DNA of 60,405 nucleotides from an uncultured Bacteroides sp. (GTDB lineage Bacteria > Bacteroidota > Bacteroidia > Bacteroidales > Bacteroidaceae), in NCBI GenBank assembly GCA_949285025.1, contig CASDXG010000035.1, forward strand, positions 1-60,405. Reading direction: 5' to 3'. A model generated the notes under the pieces. That model was not told the DNA's origin, searched no databases, and worked only from the letters and a program-made list of their open reading frames with translations. How positions within the stretch are numbered: position 1 is the first letter of the stretch; each line of letters opens with the position of its first letter. Positions 8,113 to 17,086 of the stretch are shown piece after piece. Both the position numbers and the translations under genes were made by a program.

Positions 8113-10575
8113 ATGAATATATCTTATAATTGGCTGAAAGAGTATGTCGATTTCGATATGACTCCTGATGAAGTGGCAGCTGCTCTTACTTCCATCGGCT
8201 TGGAAACGGGTAGTGTGGAAGAAGTTCAATCGGTAAAAGGCGGTCTGGAAGGTTTGGTTATAGGCGAAGTGCTTACATGCGAACCTCACCCAAATTCCGA
8301 TCATATGCATATTACTACGGTGAATCTCGGCACAGGTGATCCGGTACAAATCGTTTGTGGAGCAGCCAATGTGGCCAAAGGTCAGAAAGTCGTGGTGGCG
8401 ACCATCGGGACAAAACTTTATGATGGTGACGAATGTTTCACGATTAAGAAATCAAAGCTGCGGGGTGTGGAGTCGAACGGGATGATTTGTGCGGAAGATG
8501 AAATCGGAATCGGGACAAGTCATGAAGGAATTATAGTGCTTCCGTCCGATGTCGTGCCCGGAACACTGGCCAAAGACTATTATAATATTAAGAGCGATTA
8601 TGTATTGGAGGTAGATATTACGCCGAATCGTGCGGATGCCTGCTCTCATTATGGCGTAGCGCGTGATTTATACGCCTGGTTACTGCAGAATGGACATCGG
8701 GCAACATTGAGACGTCCGTCTGTTGATGCTTTTAAGGTTAACGCTTCTGAGGGAGGAATTGATGTCGTGGTAGAGAACACAGAAGCATGTCCACGTTATG
8801 CAGGATTGGAAATAAGAAATGTAACCGTGAAGGAAAGTCCGGAATGGTTACAGAATAAGTTGCGGACAATAGGTGTTCGTCCGATTAATAATATTGTGGA
8901 CATTACGAATTATATACTGCATGCTTACGGTCAACCGATGCATTGTTTTGATGCAGACAAGATAAAGGGTGGAAAAATTATTGTAAGGACCTGTCCGCAA
9001 GGAACGAAGTTTGTCACATTGGATGGTGTGGAACGGGAGTTGTCAGACCGTGATCTGATGATTTGCGATGCAGAAAAACCTATGTGTATAGGCGGTGTCT
9101 TTGGTGGATTGGATTCGGGAACGACCGAAGCAACAAAGGCTGTTTTTCTGGAGAGTGCGTATTTTCATCCTACATGGATACGGAAGACTGCCCGTCGTCA
9201 TGGTCTGAGTACGGATGCTTCTTTCCGTTATGAACGTGGAATCGACCCGAACGGGGTTATATATGCTTTGAAGGAGGCGGCAATATTGGTGAAAGAACTC
9301 GCCGGAGGACAGATTGTTTCCGATGTGAAAGACTGCTACTCTTCGCCGATAAAAGACTTTCCAGTAGAATTGTCTTATGCATATGTAAACGGACTGATTG
9401 GAAAAGAAATACCGAAAGAAACCGTGAAGTCGATTGTCACAAGCCTGGAAATGAAGATTGTTAACGAAACGTCAGACGGACTGTCTTTGCTCGTTCCTCC
9501 TTATAGAGTGGATGTACAGCGTCCGTGCGATGTGGTGGAAGACATACTTCGTATTTATGGTTATAATAATGTGGAGATACCTTCTTCTCTGAAGTCGAGC
9601 TTGAATGTAAAGAGCGATGAAGACCAGTCTGTAAAATTGCAGAATTTGGTATCAGAGCAACTGGTGGGATGTGGATTTAATGAAATATTGAATAATTCAT
9701 TGACTGCTGCATCTTATTATGAGGGTCTGGAAACATATAAATCCGAAAATCTGGTTCATTTGATGAACCCGTTGAGCAATGATTTGTGTGTGATGCGTGC
9801 AACGTTATTATTTGGCGGTTTGGAAAGCATCCGTTATAACGCAAATCGGAGAAATGCCGACTTGAAGTTCTTCGAATTCGGTCATTGTTATCACTTTAAT
9901 GCAGAGAAACGTAATGCAGAAAAGATTCTGGCTGCATACTCGGAAGAAATGCATATGGGATTGTGGATTACAGGAAAACGCGTATGCAATTCATGGGCTC
10001 ATCCGGATGAAGAGGCTTCTGTATATGAATTGAAGGCTTATGTTATGAACATATTTCGGCGGTTGGGTGTGAACTTTGGCGGACTTGTTTTTGGTACTTT
10101 GACGAACGATATTTATTCGACAGCACTGTCGGTTCATACACGTGGTGGAAAGTTATTGGCAACATTGGGCGTGATAAATAAGAAAATCCGCAAGGCTTTT
10201 GACATAGAGAATGATGTGTATTACGCCGATTTGAATTGGAAAGAGTTGATGAAAGCCGTGAAAAATAATACGGTCAGCTATAAGGAAATATCAAAATATC
10301 CGGCAGTAAGACGTGACTTGGCTTTATTGATTGATAAACAAGTCTCATTTGGAGAGATAGAAAAGATTGCTTATGAGACAGATAGGAAACTGTTGAAGGC
10401 AGTAGAACTCTTTGATGTTTATGAAGGAAAGAACTTGGAAGCCGGCAAGAAAAGCTATGCTGTTAGTTTTCTGTTACAGGACGAGAATGCAACATTAAAC
10501 GATAAACAGATAGACAAGATTATGCAGAAGTTGATAGTCAATCTGCAGAATAAGCTGGATGCAAAACTAAGATAA
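8113..10575 (+). CDS. pheT: Phenylalanine--tRNA ligase beta subunit
   Basis: At 820 residues it has the full bacterial PheT architecture. There is an N-terminal tRNA-binding EMAP/OB domain (VIGEVLTCEPHPNSDHM near residue 50), B3/B4 editing domain (PTWIRKTARRHGLSTDASFRYERGI spans the conserved region in part), B5 domain, core domain with HLMNPLSNDLCVMR, and a C-terminal FDX-ACB domain (ISKYPAVRRDLALL). It pairs with PheS, which is not in the window, to charge tRNA-Phe. The YebC gene follows after 42 bases on the same strand. Confidence 0.96.
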   Translation: MNISYNWLKEYVDFDMTPDEVAAALTSIGLETGSVEEVQSVKGGLEGLVIGEVLTCEPHPNSDHMHITTVNLGTGDPVQIVCGAANVAKGQKVVVATIGTKLYDGDECFTIKKSKLRGVESNGMICAEDEIGIGTSHEGIIVLPSDVVPGTLAKDYYNIKSDYVLEVDITPNRADACSHYGVARDLYAWLLQNGHRATLRRPSVDAFKVNASEGGIDVVVENTEACPRYAGLEIRNVTVKESPEWLQNKLRTIGVRPINNIVDITNYILHAYGQPMHCFDADKIKGGKIIVRTCPQGTKFVTLDGVERELSDRDLMICDAEKPMCIGGVFGGLDSGTTEATKAVFLESAYFHPTWIRKTARRHGLSTDASFRYERGIDPNGVIYALKEAAILVKELAGGQIVSDVKDCYSSPIKDFPVELSYAYVNGLIGKEIPKETVKSIVTSLEMKIVNETSDGLSLLVPPYRVDVQRPCDVVEDILRIYGYNNVEIPSSLKSSLNVKSDEDQSVKLQNLVSEQLVGCGFNEILNNSLTAASYYEGLETYKSENLVHLMNPLSNDLCVMRATLLFGGLESIRYNANRRNADLKFFEFGHCYHFNAEKRNAEKILAAYSEEMHMGLWITGKRVCNSWAHPDEEASVYELKAYVMNIFRRLGVNFGGLVFGTLTNDIYSTALSVHTRGGKLLATLGVINKKIRKAFDIENDVYYADLNWKELMKAVKNNTVSYKEISKYPAVRRDLALLIDKQVSFGEIEKIAYETDRKLLKAVELFDVYEGKNLEAGKKSYAVSFLLQDENATLNDKQIDKIMQKLIVNLQNKLDAKLR

Positions 10576-10617
10576 TAGAAAAGGAAAATTAAAAATAACA
10601 TTAAAAAAACTAATCCA

Positions 10618-11343
10618 ATGGGAAGAGCGTTTGAATATAGAAAAGCAACGAAACTGAAGAGATGGGGACACATGGCTAAAACATTTACCCGATTGGGCAA
10701 ACAGATTGCAATAGCAGTGAAGGCCGGTGGACCGGAACCTGAAAATAACCCGGCACTTCGTTCGGTAATTGTTACGTGTAAGCGTGAGAACATGCCGAAA
10801 GATAATATAGACCGTGCCATAAAAAATGCGTTAGGAAAAGATCAAAGCGATTACAAAGGCATGACGTATGAAGGCTATGGACCGCATGGTGTAGCCGTAT
10901 TTGTGGATACGTTGACCGATAATCCTACAAGAACTGTTGCAGATGTCCGTTCGGTTTTTAATAAGTTCGGAGGAAATTTGGGCACGATGGGGTCATTAGC
11001 TTTCTTGTTCGATCATAAATGTGTATTTACATTCAAGAAGAAAGAAGGGATGGATATGGAAGAACTTATTCTGGATCTTATCGATTATAACGTGGATGAC
11101 GAGTATGATGAAGACCCGGAAGAAGGGACAATAACTATTTACGGTGACCCGAAAAGCTACGCAATGATTCAGAAGCATTTGGAGGAATGTGGATTTGAAG
11201 ATGTCGGCGGAGAATTCACTTACGTTCCGAATGATCTGAAAGAGGTAACGCCGGAACAGCGCGAGACTATTGACAAAATGGTGGAACGTTTAGAGGAATT
11301 CGATGATGTACAGACGGTTTACACAAATATGAAACCGGAATGA
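10618..11343 (+). CDS. YebC/TACO1-family translational/transcriptional regulator
   Basis: A 241-residue YebC-family protein. It starts MGRAFEYRKATKLKRWGHM, close to the usual family N-terminus, and contains PENNPALRSVI, NMPKDNIDRAI, YEGYGPHGVAVFV and KFGGNLGTMGSLAFLF. The family binds nucleic acid or the ribosome and affects transcription or translation of difficult sequences such as proline runs. It shares the pheT strand 42 bases downstream and is followed by a strong terminator. Confidence 0.92.
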   Translation: MGRAFEYRKATKLKRWGHMAKTFTRLGKQIAIAVKAGGPEPENNPALRSVIVTCKRENMPKDNIDRAIKNALGKDQSDYKGMTYEGYGPHGVAVFVDTLTDNPTRTVADVRSVFNKFGGNLGTMGSLAFLFDHKCVFTFKKKEGMDMEELILDLIDYNVDDEYDEDPEEGTITIYGDPKSYAMIQKHLEECGFEDVGGEFTYVPNDLKEVTPEQRETIDKMVERLEEFDDVQTVYTNMKPE

Positions 11344-11376
11344 TTTGTGAAACAAACAAGAAAAGATATCGATGAA

Positions 11377-11407
11377 AAGGAAGCTTCTTACAGGCTTCCT
11401 TTTTTAT
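11377..11407 (+). terminator. Intrinsic terminator after the yebC-like gene
   Basis: AAGGAAGC (11377-11384) pairs with GCTTCCTT (11394-11401), followed by a T run (TTTTTATT), 34 bases after the stop codon. Confidence 0.85.
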
Positions 11408-11811
11408 TGGTTAAATGGTGCTTATGTTATTAAGAATAGCACAGAAGGGGCGATTCATAAGAATGCGGGCTTCTGTGGAAAAGCTGACGGCCTTTTTTCT
11501 TAAACGTTTGTTCGTTTTTGAAAATTCCGGTGTAAAAATCTATTCAGCCTAACTATTTTTTGCCATTTTAGTGGAATGAAAAGATATCACATAATGTAAA
11601 ATAGCTCTTTACATTCGCTAATGCAAAGAGCTAATCATAACACAAAAACTAAACTAGACTTAACTAAAACTATGAAGAAGTTTCACAACTTCTGTTCATT
11701 TGATTGAAAATTTTATGCATACAAATATACAAAAACTAAAAATATACGCCAAAAAAACAGCAATGGAATTTGGATGTTTGGTGAAAAAATGATGTGAATA
11801 AAAAGATTTTC
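11408..11811. other. Gene-free stretch with a strong hairpin and a tiny frame
   Basis: This ~400-base AT-rich gap separates the yebC terminator from the convergent response-regulator gene. AGCTCTTTACATT (11603-11615) pairs with AATGCAAAGAGCT (11620-11632): 13 positions, one mismatch, four-base loop. About 40 bases later a 12-codon frame (11672-11707, MKKFHNFCSFD) overlaps a second hairpin (AGAAGTT/AACTTCT). No other coding potential is seen. It may be the 3' end of the two-component operon or hold a small RNA. Confidence 0.5.
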
Positions 11812-12534
11812 TTATACAAAATGTTCGTTGATATAGTCTTGAATTGTTTGTTTGTAGCTTTCGGAAATAGGGATATATGCCTTTTCAAATACGATTTTTC
11901 CCTTGTCTATGATTTTTATCTTCGATTTCTGTACGATGAAAGAACGGTGTACGCGGACGAAACGGTCGGAGGGCAGTTTCTCTTCCATTGCCTTCATGCT
12001 GATTAAAGAAAGAACAGGTCGTGACCTGTCTTCTAAATAGATTTTGATATAGTCCTTCAGACCTTCAATATAAAGTATGCGGTTTAGTTCTATTTGCACA
12101 ACCTTGTATTCGCTTTTTACGTAAATGACATCTTTCGCTTTGTTTGATGAAAGGGCGGAATCGGCCCTTTGTTTTAATTCGAACCAACGGACGGCTTTGT
12201 TTACAGCCTGCAAAAAATCAGTGTAGCTGATAGGTTTCAATAAATAATCGAGGGCATTGACACGATATCCGTCTAAAGCGTATTGTTCAAAAGCTGTTGT
12301 AAATATGATACGGGTTTCCTCAGACAGCATCTTGGAGAATTCGAGGCCGTTTAACTCGGGCATTTGTATGTCAAGGAAAATAAGGTCGACCGGATGTTCC
12401 GGCAATGCTTTCATTGCCGTAATTGCATTGGAGTAAGTTCCCGATAATTCAAGAATATCTGTTTTTTTTGCATAGCTTTCCAACAGTCCCAGTGCTAAAG
12501 GTTCATCATCTATAATTGCACATTTAAGTTTCAT
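11812..12534 (-). CDS. LytTR-family response regulator
   Basis: A 240-residue DNA-binding response regulator. The receiver domain has the acidic pair Asp9/Asp10, phosphoacceptor Asp55 in FLDIQMPELNG and conserved Lys100 in YLLKP. The LytTR DNA-binding domain occupies ~135-238 (RFVRVHRSFIV, ILYIEGLKDYIKI). It overlaps the 3' end of the histidine-kinase gene by 11 bases, a translationally coupled pair, and probably controls the adjacent efflux genes or an envelope stress response. Confidence 0.93.
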   Translation of the reverse strand: MKLKCAIIDDEPLALGLLESYAKKTDILELSGTYSNAITAMKALPEHPVDLIFLDIQMPELNGLEFSKMLSEETRIIFTTAFEQYALDGYRVNALDYLLKPISYTDFLQAVNKAVRWFELKQRADSALSSNKAKDVIYVKSEYKVVQIELNRILYIEGLKDYIKIYLEDRSRPVLSLISMKAMEEKLPSDRFVRVHRSFIVQKSKIKIIDKGKIVFEKAYIPISESYKQTIQDYINEHFV

Positions 12535-13633
12535 GACGTTTAAAGTTTATGTTATTTGTCGAGTCGATAGTAAGAACGGAGGTGTATTCTTTTCCGTCTG
12601 TTGAAATCTTTCTTTCCCAGTTATATGCTGCAGGATAAAGAATCTCCAGTCGTTTTCTGACTTGTTCCAGCCCGATACCCGAACCACTCTTGTCTGTTTC
12701 TGTCTTCGGATAGTTACTGTTTTTTATTACGCAAGTGATTTGTTTGTTGTTTTCCGAAATCCGTATATCGATAAAACTGTTTTCTGTGGGTGATATGCCG
12801 TGTTTAAATGCGTTTTCTATGAGGGAAATAAAGAGTAAAGGAGCAATTGGGGTTCGGCTTTCCGGCTCAATATCGAACTTTGTGTTTATTGTGACTTGTG
12901 TGGAAACACGAATGCGCATTAGTTCGATATAGTTGCGTATGAATTCAATTTCTTTATTGAGCGGAACGAACAATTGTTGATTGTCATAGAGAATATATCG
13001 TAATAATTTACTCAGTTCCTGCACGGCTTGTTGTGCTTTCTCTGTATCGAAGGCGATCAGTGCATAAATATTGTTCAGGGTATTAAGAAGAAAATGTGGG
13101 TTTAATTGGTTCCTCAGATTTTTTAATTCTGCTTCAGTGCGGCTTTTTATCGCTTCTCTCCGGTCATTTTCGGCCTTTCTCCATCGGATACTCATGCGGA
13201 TAGCCACACTTAGCCCGGCGCAAAATATCAGACTGGTCATGTCTCTCAGATAAAAGATGTATTGGGGAGGTTCGGGACGATTGAGTTCGTTTTCGATAGG
13301 GAAGAGCACGTTACTCCAGCAGCGCATGAGAAATGAAAGAAAACAGATAAATATGAAGTTGATGAAAAGGAATCGTTTTATATGGTCTCTGAATAGAATA
13401 TGAGGTATGAATAAAAAATAATTGGTGTAAAAGACGATAAGGAAAGAGGTAGGTACGATGGTATGGATGAGAAAACTATTCCAGTCGATTGTTCTGTCTG
13501 CGCTTTGAATGAAGAATAGCGGGAAGCCGAAAAACATGCCCCAGCAGAGAAAATGGATTAAGATTTCCAATAGGTGATGATAATTCTTAAGCATATTTTG
13601 TATCATGGCGGTAAAATGTTGAAAGATGAACAA
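12524..13633 (-). CDS. LytS/YehU-type sensor histidine kinase
   Basis: A 369-residue membrane kinase. The N-terminal half has about four membrane spans with almost no extracytoplasmic sensor domain. A cytoplasmic helix leads to the His_kinase motif RNQLNPHFLLNTLNN with phospho-His ~180. The ATPase follows with ENAFKHGIS (N box) and GSGIGLEQVRKRL (G box). Internal starts at residues 10 and 14 are also possible because the first residues are not conserved-looking. It phosphorylates the overlapping LytTR regulator. Confidence 0.9.
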   Translation of the reverse strand: MFIFQHFTAMIQNMLKNYHHLLEILIHFLCWGMFFGFPLFFIQSADRTIDWNSFLIHTIVPTSFLIVFYTNYFLFIPHILFRDHIKRFLFINFIFICFLSFLMRCWSNVLFPIENELNRPEPPQYIFYLRDMTSLIFCAGLSVAIRMSIRWRKAENDRREAIKSRTEAELKNLRNQLNPHFLLNTLNNIYALIAFDTEKAQQAVQELSKLLRYILYDNQQLFVPLNKEIEFIRNYIELMRIRVSTQVTINTKFDIEPESRTPIAPLLFISLIENAFKHGISPTENSFIDIRISENNKQITCVIKNSNYPKTETDKSGSGIGLEQVRKRLEILYPAAYNWERKISTDGKEYTSVLTIDSTNNINFKRHET

Positions 13634-13655
13634 AGATAATTCTTTTCAGATAGAA

Positions 13656-13715
13656 GTCCGACCGGATTAAATGATTGTTTTTCCTCTGAAAACAACATTT
13701 TTCTCTCGGTCGGAC
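13656..13715. repeat. Nested inverted repeat between efflux and two-component genes
   Basis: GTCCGACCG (13656-13664) pairs with CGGTCGGAC (13707-13715). A second stem, TTGTTTT/AAAACAA, lies in its loop. The structure sits between the end of the permease gene and the start of the kinase gene on the same strand and lacks a following T run. It is a candidate attenuator, processing site or operator rather than a classical terminator. Confidence 0.5.
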
Positions 13716-13792
13716 ATGGAAACCAAAGTTATGAAGAACAAAGTTGAATCGTTTAACTTTCACAAGTTTCCGATTCAATATCTTAAATAATA

Positions 13793-15013
13793 TTATTCAT
13801 ATCGTAATGCTTCTATAGGGTCTAAATCGGCCGCTTTTTTTGCAGGATACCAGCCGAAGAAAACTCCGGTCAGCGTACATACGGCAAAAGACAGCAAGAC
13901 GCTCCAAGGTTGGATGAATACCGGCCAATGTGCAATCGTTTTGATTAGTACTGAAGCTCCGCAGCCTAAAAGTACACCGATGAGGCCTCCGGTGATACTT
14001 ATCAGGATAGATTCGATGAGGAACTGGCTTAAAATATCAATACCGCGGGCACCTACCGACATGCGTAACCCGATTTCCCGTGTACGTTCCGTAACGGAGA
14101 CATACATGATATTCATTATACCGATGCCTCCAACCAGCAATGATATGCCGGCAATGCAGGCAAGCAGCGTAGTCATAAGGTCTGTTGTTGTGTTAAGCAT
14201 GCTGCTGAGCTCTTGTTGTGTGCGGATGGTGAAATCGTCATCATCCGTTGTTTTTAATTTATGTTCCCTTCTCAGAATTGTCGTAATCTCATCGACGGCC
14301 TCATTGGTCATGTTTTCTGTCAGAGCCGAAGCAAATATTCCGCTTAAATAGGTTTGGGCCAGCAGGCGTTTCATTACGGTAGAGTAAGGAGCAAGAACCA
14401 CATCGTCTTGGTCCATGCCCATAGAATTGTATCCCTTCGATTCGAGAACGCCCACTACGCGAAGCGGTATTTTGTTGCAGCGTATCACTTTTCCTATGGG
14501 ATCGCCGCCATCGGGGAAAAGATTGTCTACAATGGTTTTACCGATGACGCATACTTTGGCTGCCGTACGGATATCGTCTTCTGTGAACATCTCACCTTCT
14601 TCTACTTTAAGTTGGCGTATTTCCAGGTAGTCGATGCTTACACCTGTAACGGAAGACGGATAGTTGTTTGATCCGGCGATGAGCTGTCCTGATGAAGATA
14701 CATTGGGACTGATGGCTGAAAGATACGTGCATTCATTGCGTAATGTCTCATAGTTTTCCAGTTTCAGCGTCTGCATTTCTGATGGATCTTGCCGGACACC
14801 GCCTCGCATTTCGGCACCCGGATGAATCATGATCATGTTCGATCCCATTTCCGATATTTGTTTTTGGATACTTCGTTTCGAGCCTTGTCCGATGGCAAGC
14901 ATTGCGATGACAGAGGCTACGCCGATGATGATGCCCAGCATTGTAAGGAATGCACGCATCTTATTATTGGATAAGGCTTTGAATGCTATTTTAAATAAGT
15001 TTGTTCCGTTCAT
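13793..15013 (-). CDS. MacB-type ABC transporter permease
   Basis: A 406-residue FtsX/MacB-type permease: one N-terminal membrane span (MRAFLTMLGIIIGVASVIAML), a ~230-residue periplasmic domain, then three C-terminal spans including the conserved GGIGIMNIMYVSVTERTREIG loop and PAKKAADLDPIEALRYE tail. Unlike E. coli MacB the ATPase is encoded separately, the usual arrangement in Bacteroidetes. It acts in the inner membrane with the following ATPase, adaptor and TolC protein to move a substrate from periplasm to outside. Confidence 0.93.
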   Translation of the reverse strand: MNGTNLFKIAFKALSNNKMRAFLTMLGIIIGVASVIAMLAIGQGSKRSIQKQISEMGSNMIMIHPGAEMRGGVRQDPSEMQTLKLENYETLRNECTYLSAISPNVSSSGQLIAGSNNYPSSVTGVSIDYLEIRQLKVEEGEMFTEDDIRTAAKVCVIGKTIVDNLFPDGGDPIGKVIRCNKIPLRVVGVLESKGYNSMGMDQDDVVLAPYSTVMKRLLAQTYLSGIFASALTENMTNEAVDEITTILRREHKLKTTDDDDFTIRTQQELSSMLNTTTDLMTTLLACIAGISLLVGGIGIMNIMYVSVTERTREIGLRMSVGARGIDILSQFLIESILISITGGLIGVLLGCGASVLIKTIAHWPVFIQPWSVLLSFAVCTLTGVFFGWYPAKKAADLDPIEALRYE

Positions 15014-15102
15014 TGTTTTCTTTTAGATGTTAAGATGTTTTTTGTAAAACGTCTCGGCATCTTTGCAGAATAGCCTCGACGTTTTAACTGATCCTTGCAA
15101 CA

Positions 15103-15855
15103 TTAATCTTCATCATTTTTAGGCAAAGCAGCCAGAGCTTCTTCAGCCGAAAGAATATTCGTATTGATACTGTCTTCAATGATATGTCCGTCACGTAGCC
15201 GTATGTTGCGGCTGCTGTATTGGGCAATCTCGGGGTTATGGGTAACGAAAATAATCGTTCTTCCTTCTTTATGCAACTTTTGGAATAAAACAAGGATTTC
15301 GAAGGAAGTGCGGGTGTCGAGATTTCCTGTCGCTTCATCGGCCAATATTACAGCAGGGTTGTTTACCAATGCACGGGCAATGGCCACCCGTTGCATTTGT
15401 CCTCCCGACATTTGGTTGGATTTATGCTCCAGTCTTTCTCCCAGTCCTACGGCTATCAGAGAATTGATGGCTCTCTTTTTTCGTTCTGCTGCGCTTATAG
15501 CCGGATTGTACATTAGAGGAAGTTCTACATTTTCCACAGCTGTAGTTTTGGGCAATAGGTTATAGTTCTGGAATACGAATCCGATTTTCCTGTTCCGCAA
15601 TATGGCGCGTTGTGGTTTGCTCATGGTTCTTACAGACACTCCGTCAAGCAGATATTCTCCACTTGTGGGGGTATCCAGACAACCTAATGTATTTAAAAGC
15701 GTTGATTTTCCGGAACCGGATGTTCCCATGATTGTTACAAATTCGCCTTCATGTATCGTAAAAGATATTCCCCGAAGCGCATGAACCGTTTCTTCCCCGA
15801 CGATGAAGTTGCGTTTTATATTCTGCAATTCTATGACAATCTTCTTGTTTTCCAT
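15103..15855 (-). CDS. ABC transporter ATPase (LolD/MacB family)
   Basis: A 250-residue ATPase with Walker A GTSGSGKST (44-52), Q-loop FQNYNLLP (~96-103), signature MSGGQMQRVAIARAL (149-163) and Walker B VILADEATGNLD. The usual LADEPTG proline is replaced by Ala. It powers the MacB-type permease encoded 89 bases downstream. The adaptor gene lies only 5 bases upstream. Confidence 0.94.
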   Translation of the reverse strand: MENKKIVIELQNIKRNFIVGEETVHALRGISFTIHEGEFVTIMGTSGSGKSTLLNTLGCLDTPTSGEYLLDGVSVRTMSKPQRAILRNRKIGFVFQNYNLLPKTTAVENVELPLMYNPAISAAERKKRAINSLIAVGLGERLEHKSNQMSGGQMQRVAIARALVNNPAVILADEATGNLDTRTSFEILVLFQKLHKEGRTIIFVTHNPEIAQYSSRNIRLRDGHIIEDSINTNILSAEEALAALPKNDED

Positions 15856-15860
15856 GAGTT

Positions 15861-17072
15861 TTATTTTTTCTTGTTATTCCTGTCAGGTGGGCCCGGCATG
15901 AAAGGACTGCGTTCGCTGTCTCCCGATTGTGCAGTTTCCGGCATTAAACTTTTCAATATGGCTTCGGTAACGACTTCGCTACCTTCTGTGATGCCCTCAA
16001 GAACTTCGGTATTCGATGCATCGGAAAGTCCTGTTTTTATCGGGTGTGCAATGAAACTGTTGTTTTCTATCGTCCATACTTTCTGCTCTTCTGTGCAATC
16101 CTGTATTGTTCTTCCTCCGGCCAGTTCCTCGTTTGGTGTGAAGCGAAGCGCTTTGTTTGGAACAATGAGTACATTGTCTTTGGTCTGTGTATAAATTGTT
16201 ACATTTGCCGTAAGGCGTGGTTTGAGTTTCAGTTCGGGATTATCTGCAGTAATAACGACCTCGTATGTCACAACGCTTTCGCTGGTTGTTTCAGAAGATG
16301 AGCTGCTGCTGTTTGTGCTGCCTAAACGGATTTGTGAGACCCGTCCTTCAAAGATGTCATTGGGGTAGGCGTCTACGGTAAAGTTTACCAGTGCGCTGTC
16401 TTTTATTCCGGCAATGTCTGCTTCATCGACATCGGCAACTACCTGCATTTTTGTCAGGTCGGCGGCAATGGTAAAAAGAGTCGGGGTTTCAAAGCCCGAA
16501 GCAACTGTTTGCCCTTCTTCCACATCTTTGCTGGTGACAACACCGTTGATGGGAGAGGTGATGGTGGCGTATGAAAGATTGCGTTCGGCTTTTGCCAATG
16601 CAGCTTTGGTCTGTTCAAATGTGCTGAGGGCGCGTTGATAATTGTAGACGGATTCTTCATAGTCGGTGTCGCTGATAAGTTGTTTTTCATGCAGGGTCCT
16701 GTTCCGTTTGTATAACTTTTCCTGGTATTCGTATTCGGCTTTCGCTCCATTGTTTGTCGCCTTAGCCGATTCCAGATCGCTCAACAAAGTTACCTTGTCC
16801 ATCTCTGCAATAATTTCGCCTTCTTTGACAATTGAGTTGTAGTCTACAAAGATTTTGTCGATAATTCCCGATACCTGTGTACCTACTTCGACTTCGGTTA
16901 CCGGCTCTATTGTGCCGGTCGCGGTAATTGAATTGCGTATGTTCCCTTTTTGCACTTGCTCAGTTATGAAAGAGATTTTATTTTTTGCTTTATTTCCGCC
17001 TATCAGTCCGATGCATATTGCTGCAATGATAATTAGGGAAACGGCTGTTCCTATTAGTTTCTTGCGTGTCAT
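15861..17072 (-). CDS. MacA/HlyD-type periplasmic adaptor
   Basis: A 403-residue membrane-fusion protein with one N-terminal membrane anchor (GTAVSLIIIAAICIGLIG). Biotinyl-lipoyl half-motifs are ATGTIEPVTEVEVGTQVSG and ATITSPINGVVTSKDVEEGQ, around a helical hairpin (~90-165), followed by beta-barrel and membrane-proximal domains. A Ser-rich insert (STNSSSSSSETTSES) lies in the barrel region. It bridges the inner-membrane permease and the TolC channel. Confidence 0.92.
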   Translation of the reverse strand: MTRKKLIGTAVSLIIIAAICIGLIGGNKAKNKISFITEQVQKGNIRNSITATGTIEPVTEVEVGTQVSGIIDKIFVDYNSIVKEGEIIAEMDKVTLLSDLESAKATNNGAKAEYEYQEKLYKRNRTLHEKQLISDTDYEESVYNYQRALSTFEQTKAALAKAERNLSYATITSPINGVVTSKDVEEGQTVASGFETPTLFTIAADLTKMQVVADVDEADIAGIKDSALVNFTVDAYPNDIFEGRVSQIRLGSTNSSSSSSETTSESVVTYEVVITADNPELKLKPRLTANVTIYTQTKDNVLIVPNKALRFTPNEELAGGRTIQDCTEEQKVWTIENNSFIAHPIKTGLSDASNTEVLEGITEGSEVVTEAILKSLMPETAQSGDSERSPFMPGPPDRNNKKK

Positions 17073-17086
17073 AAATTAATATTGTT

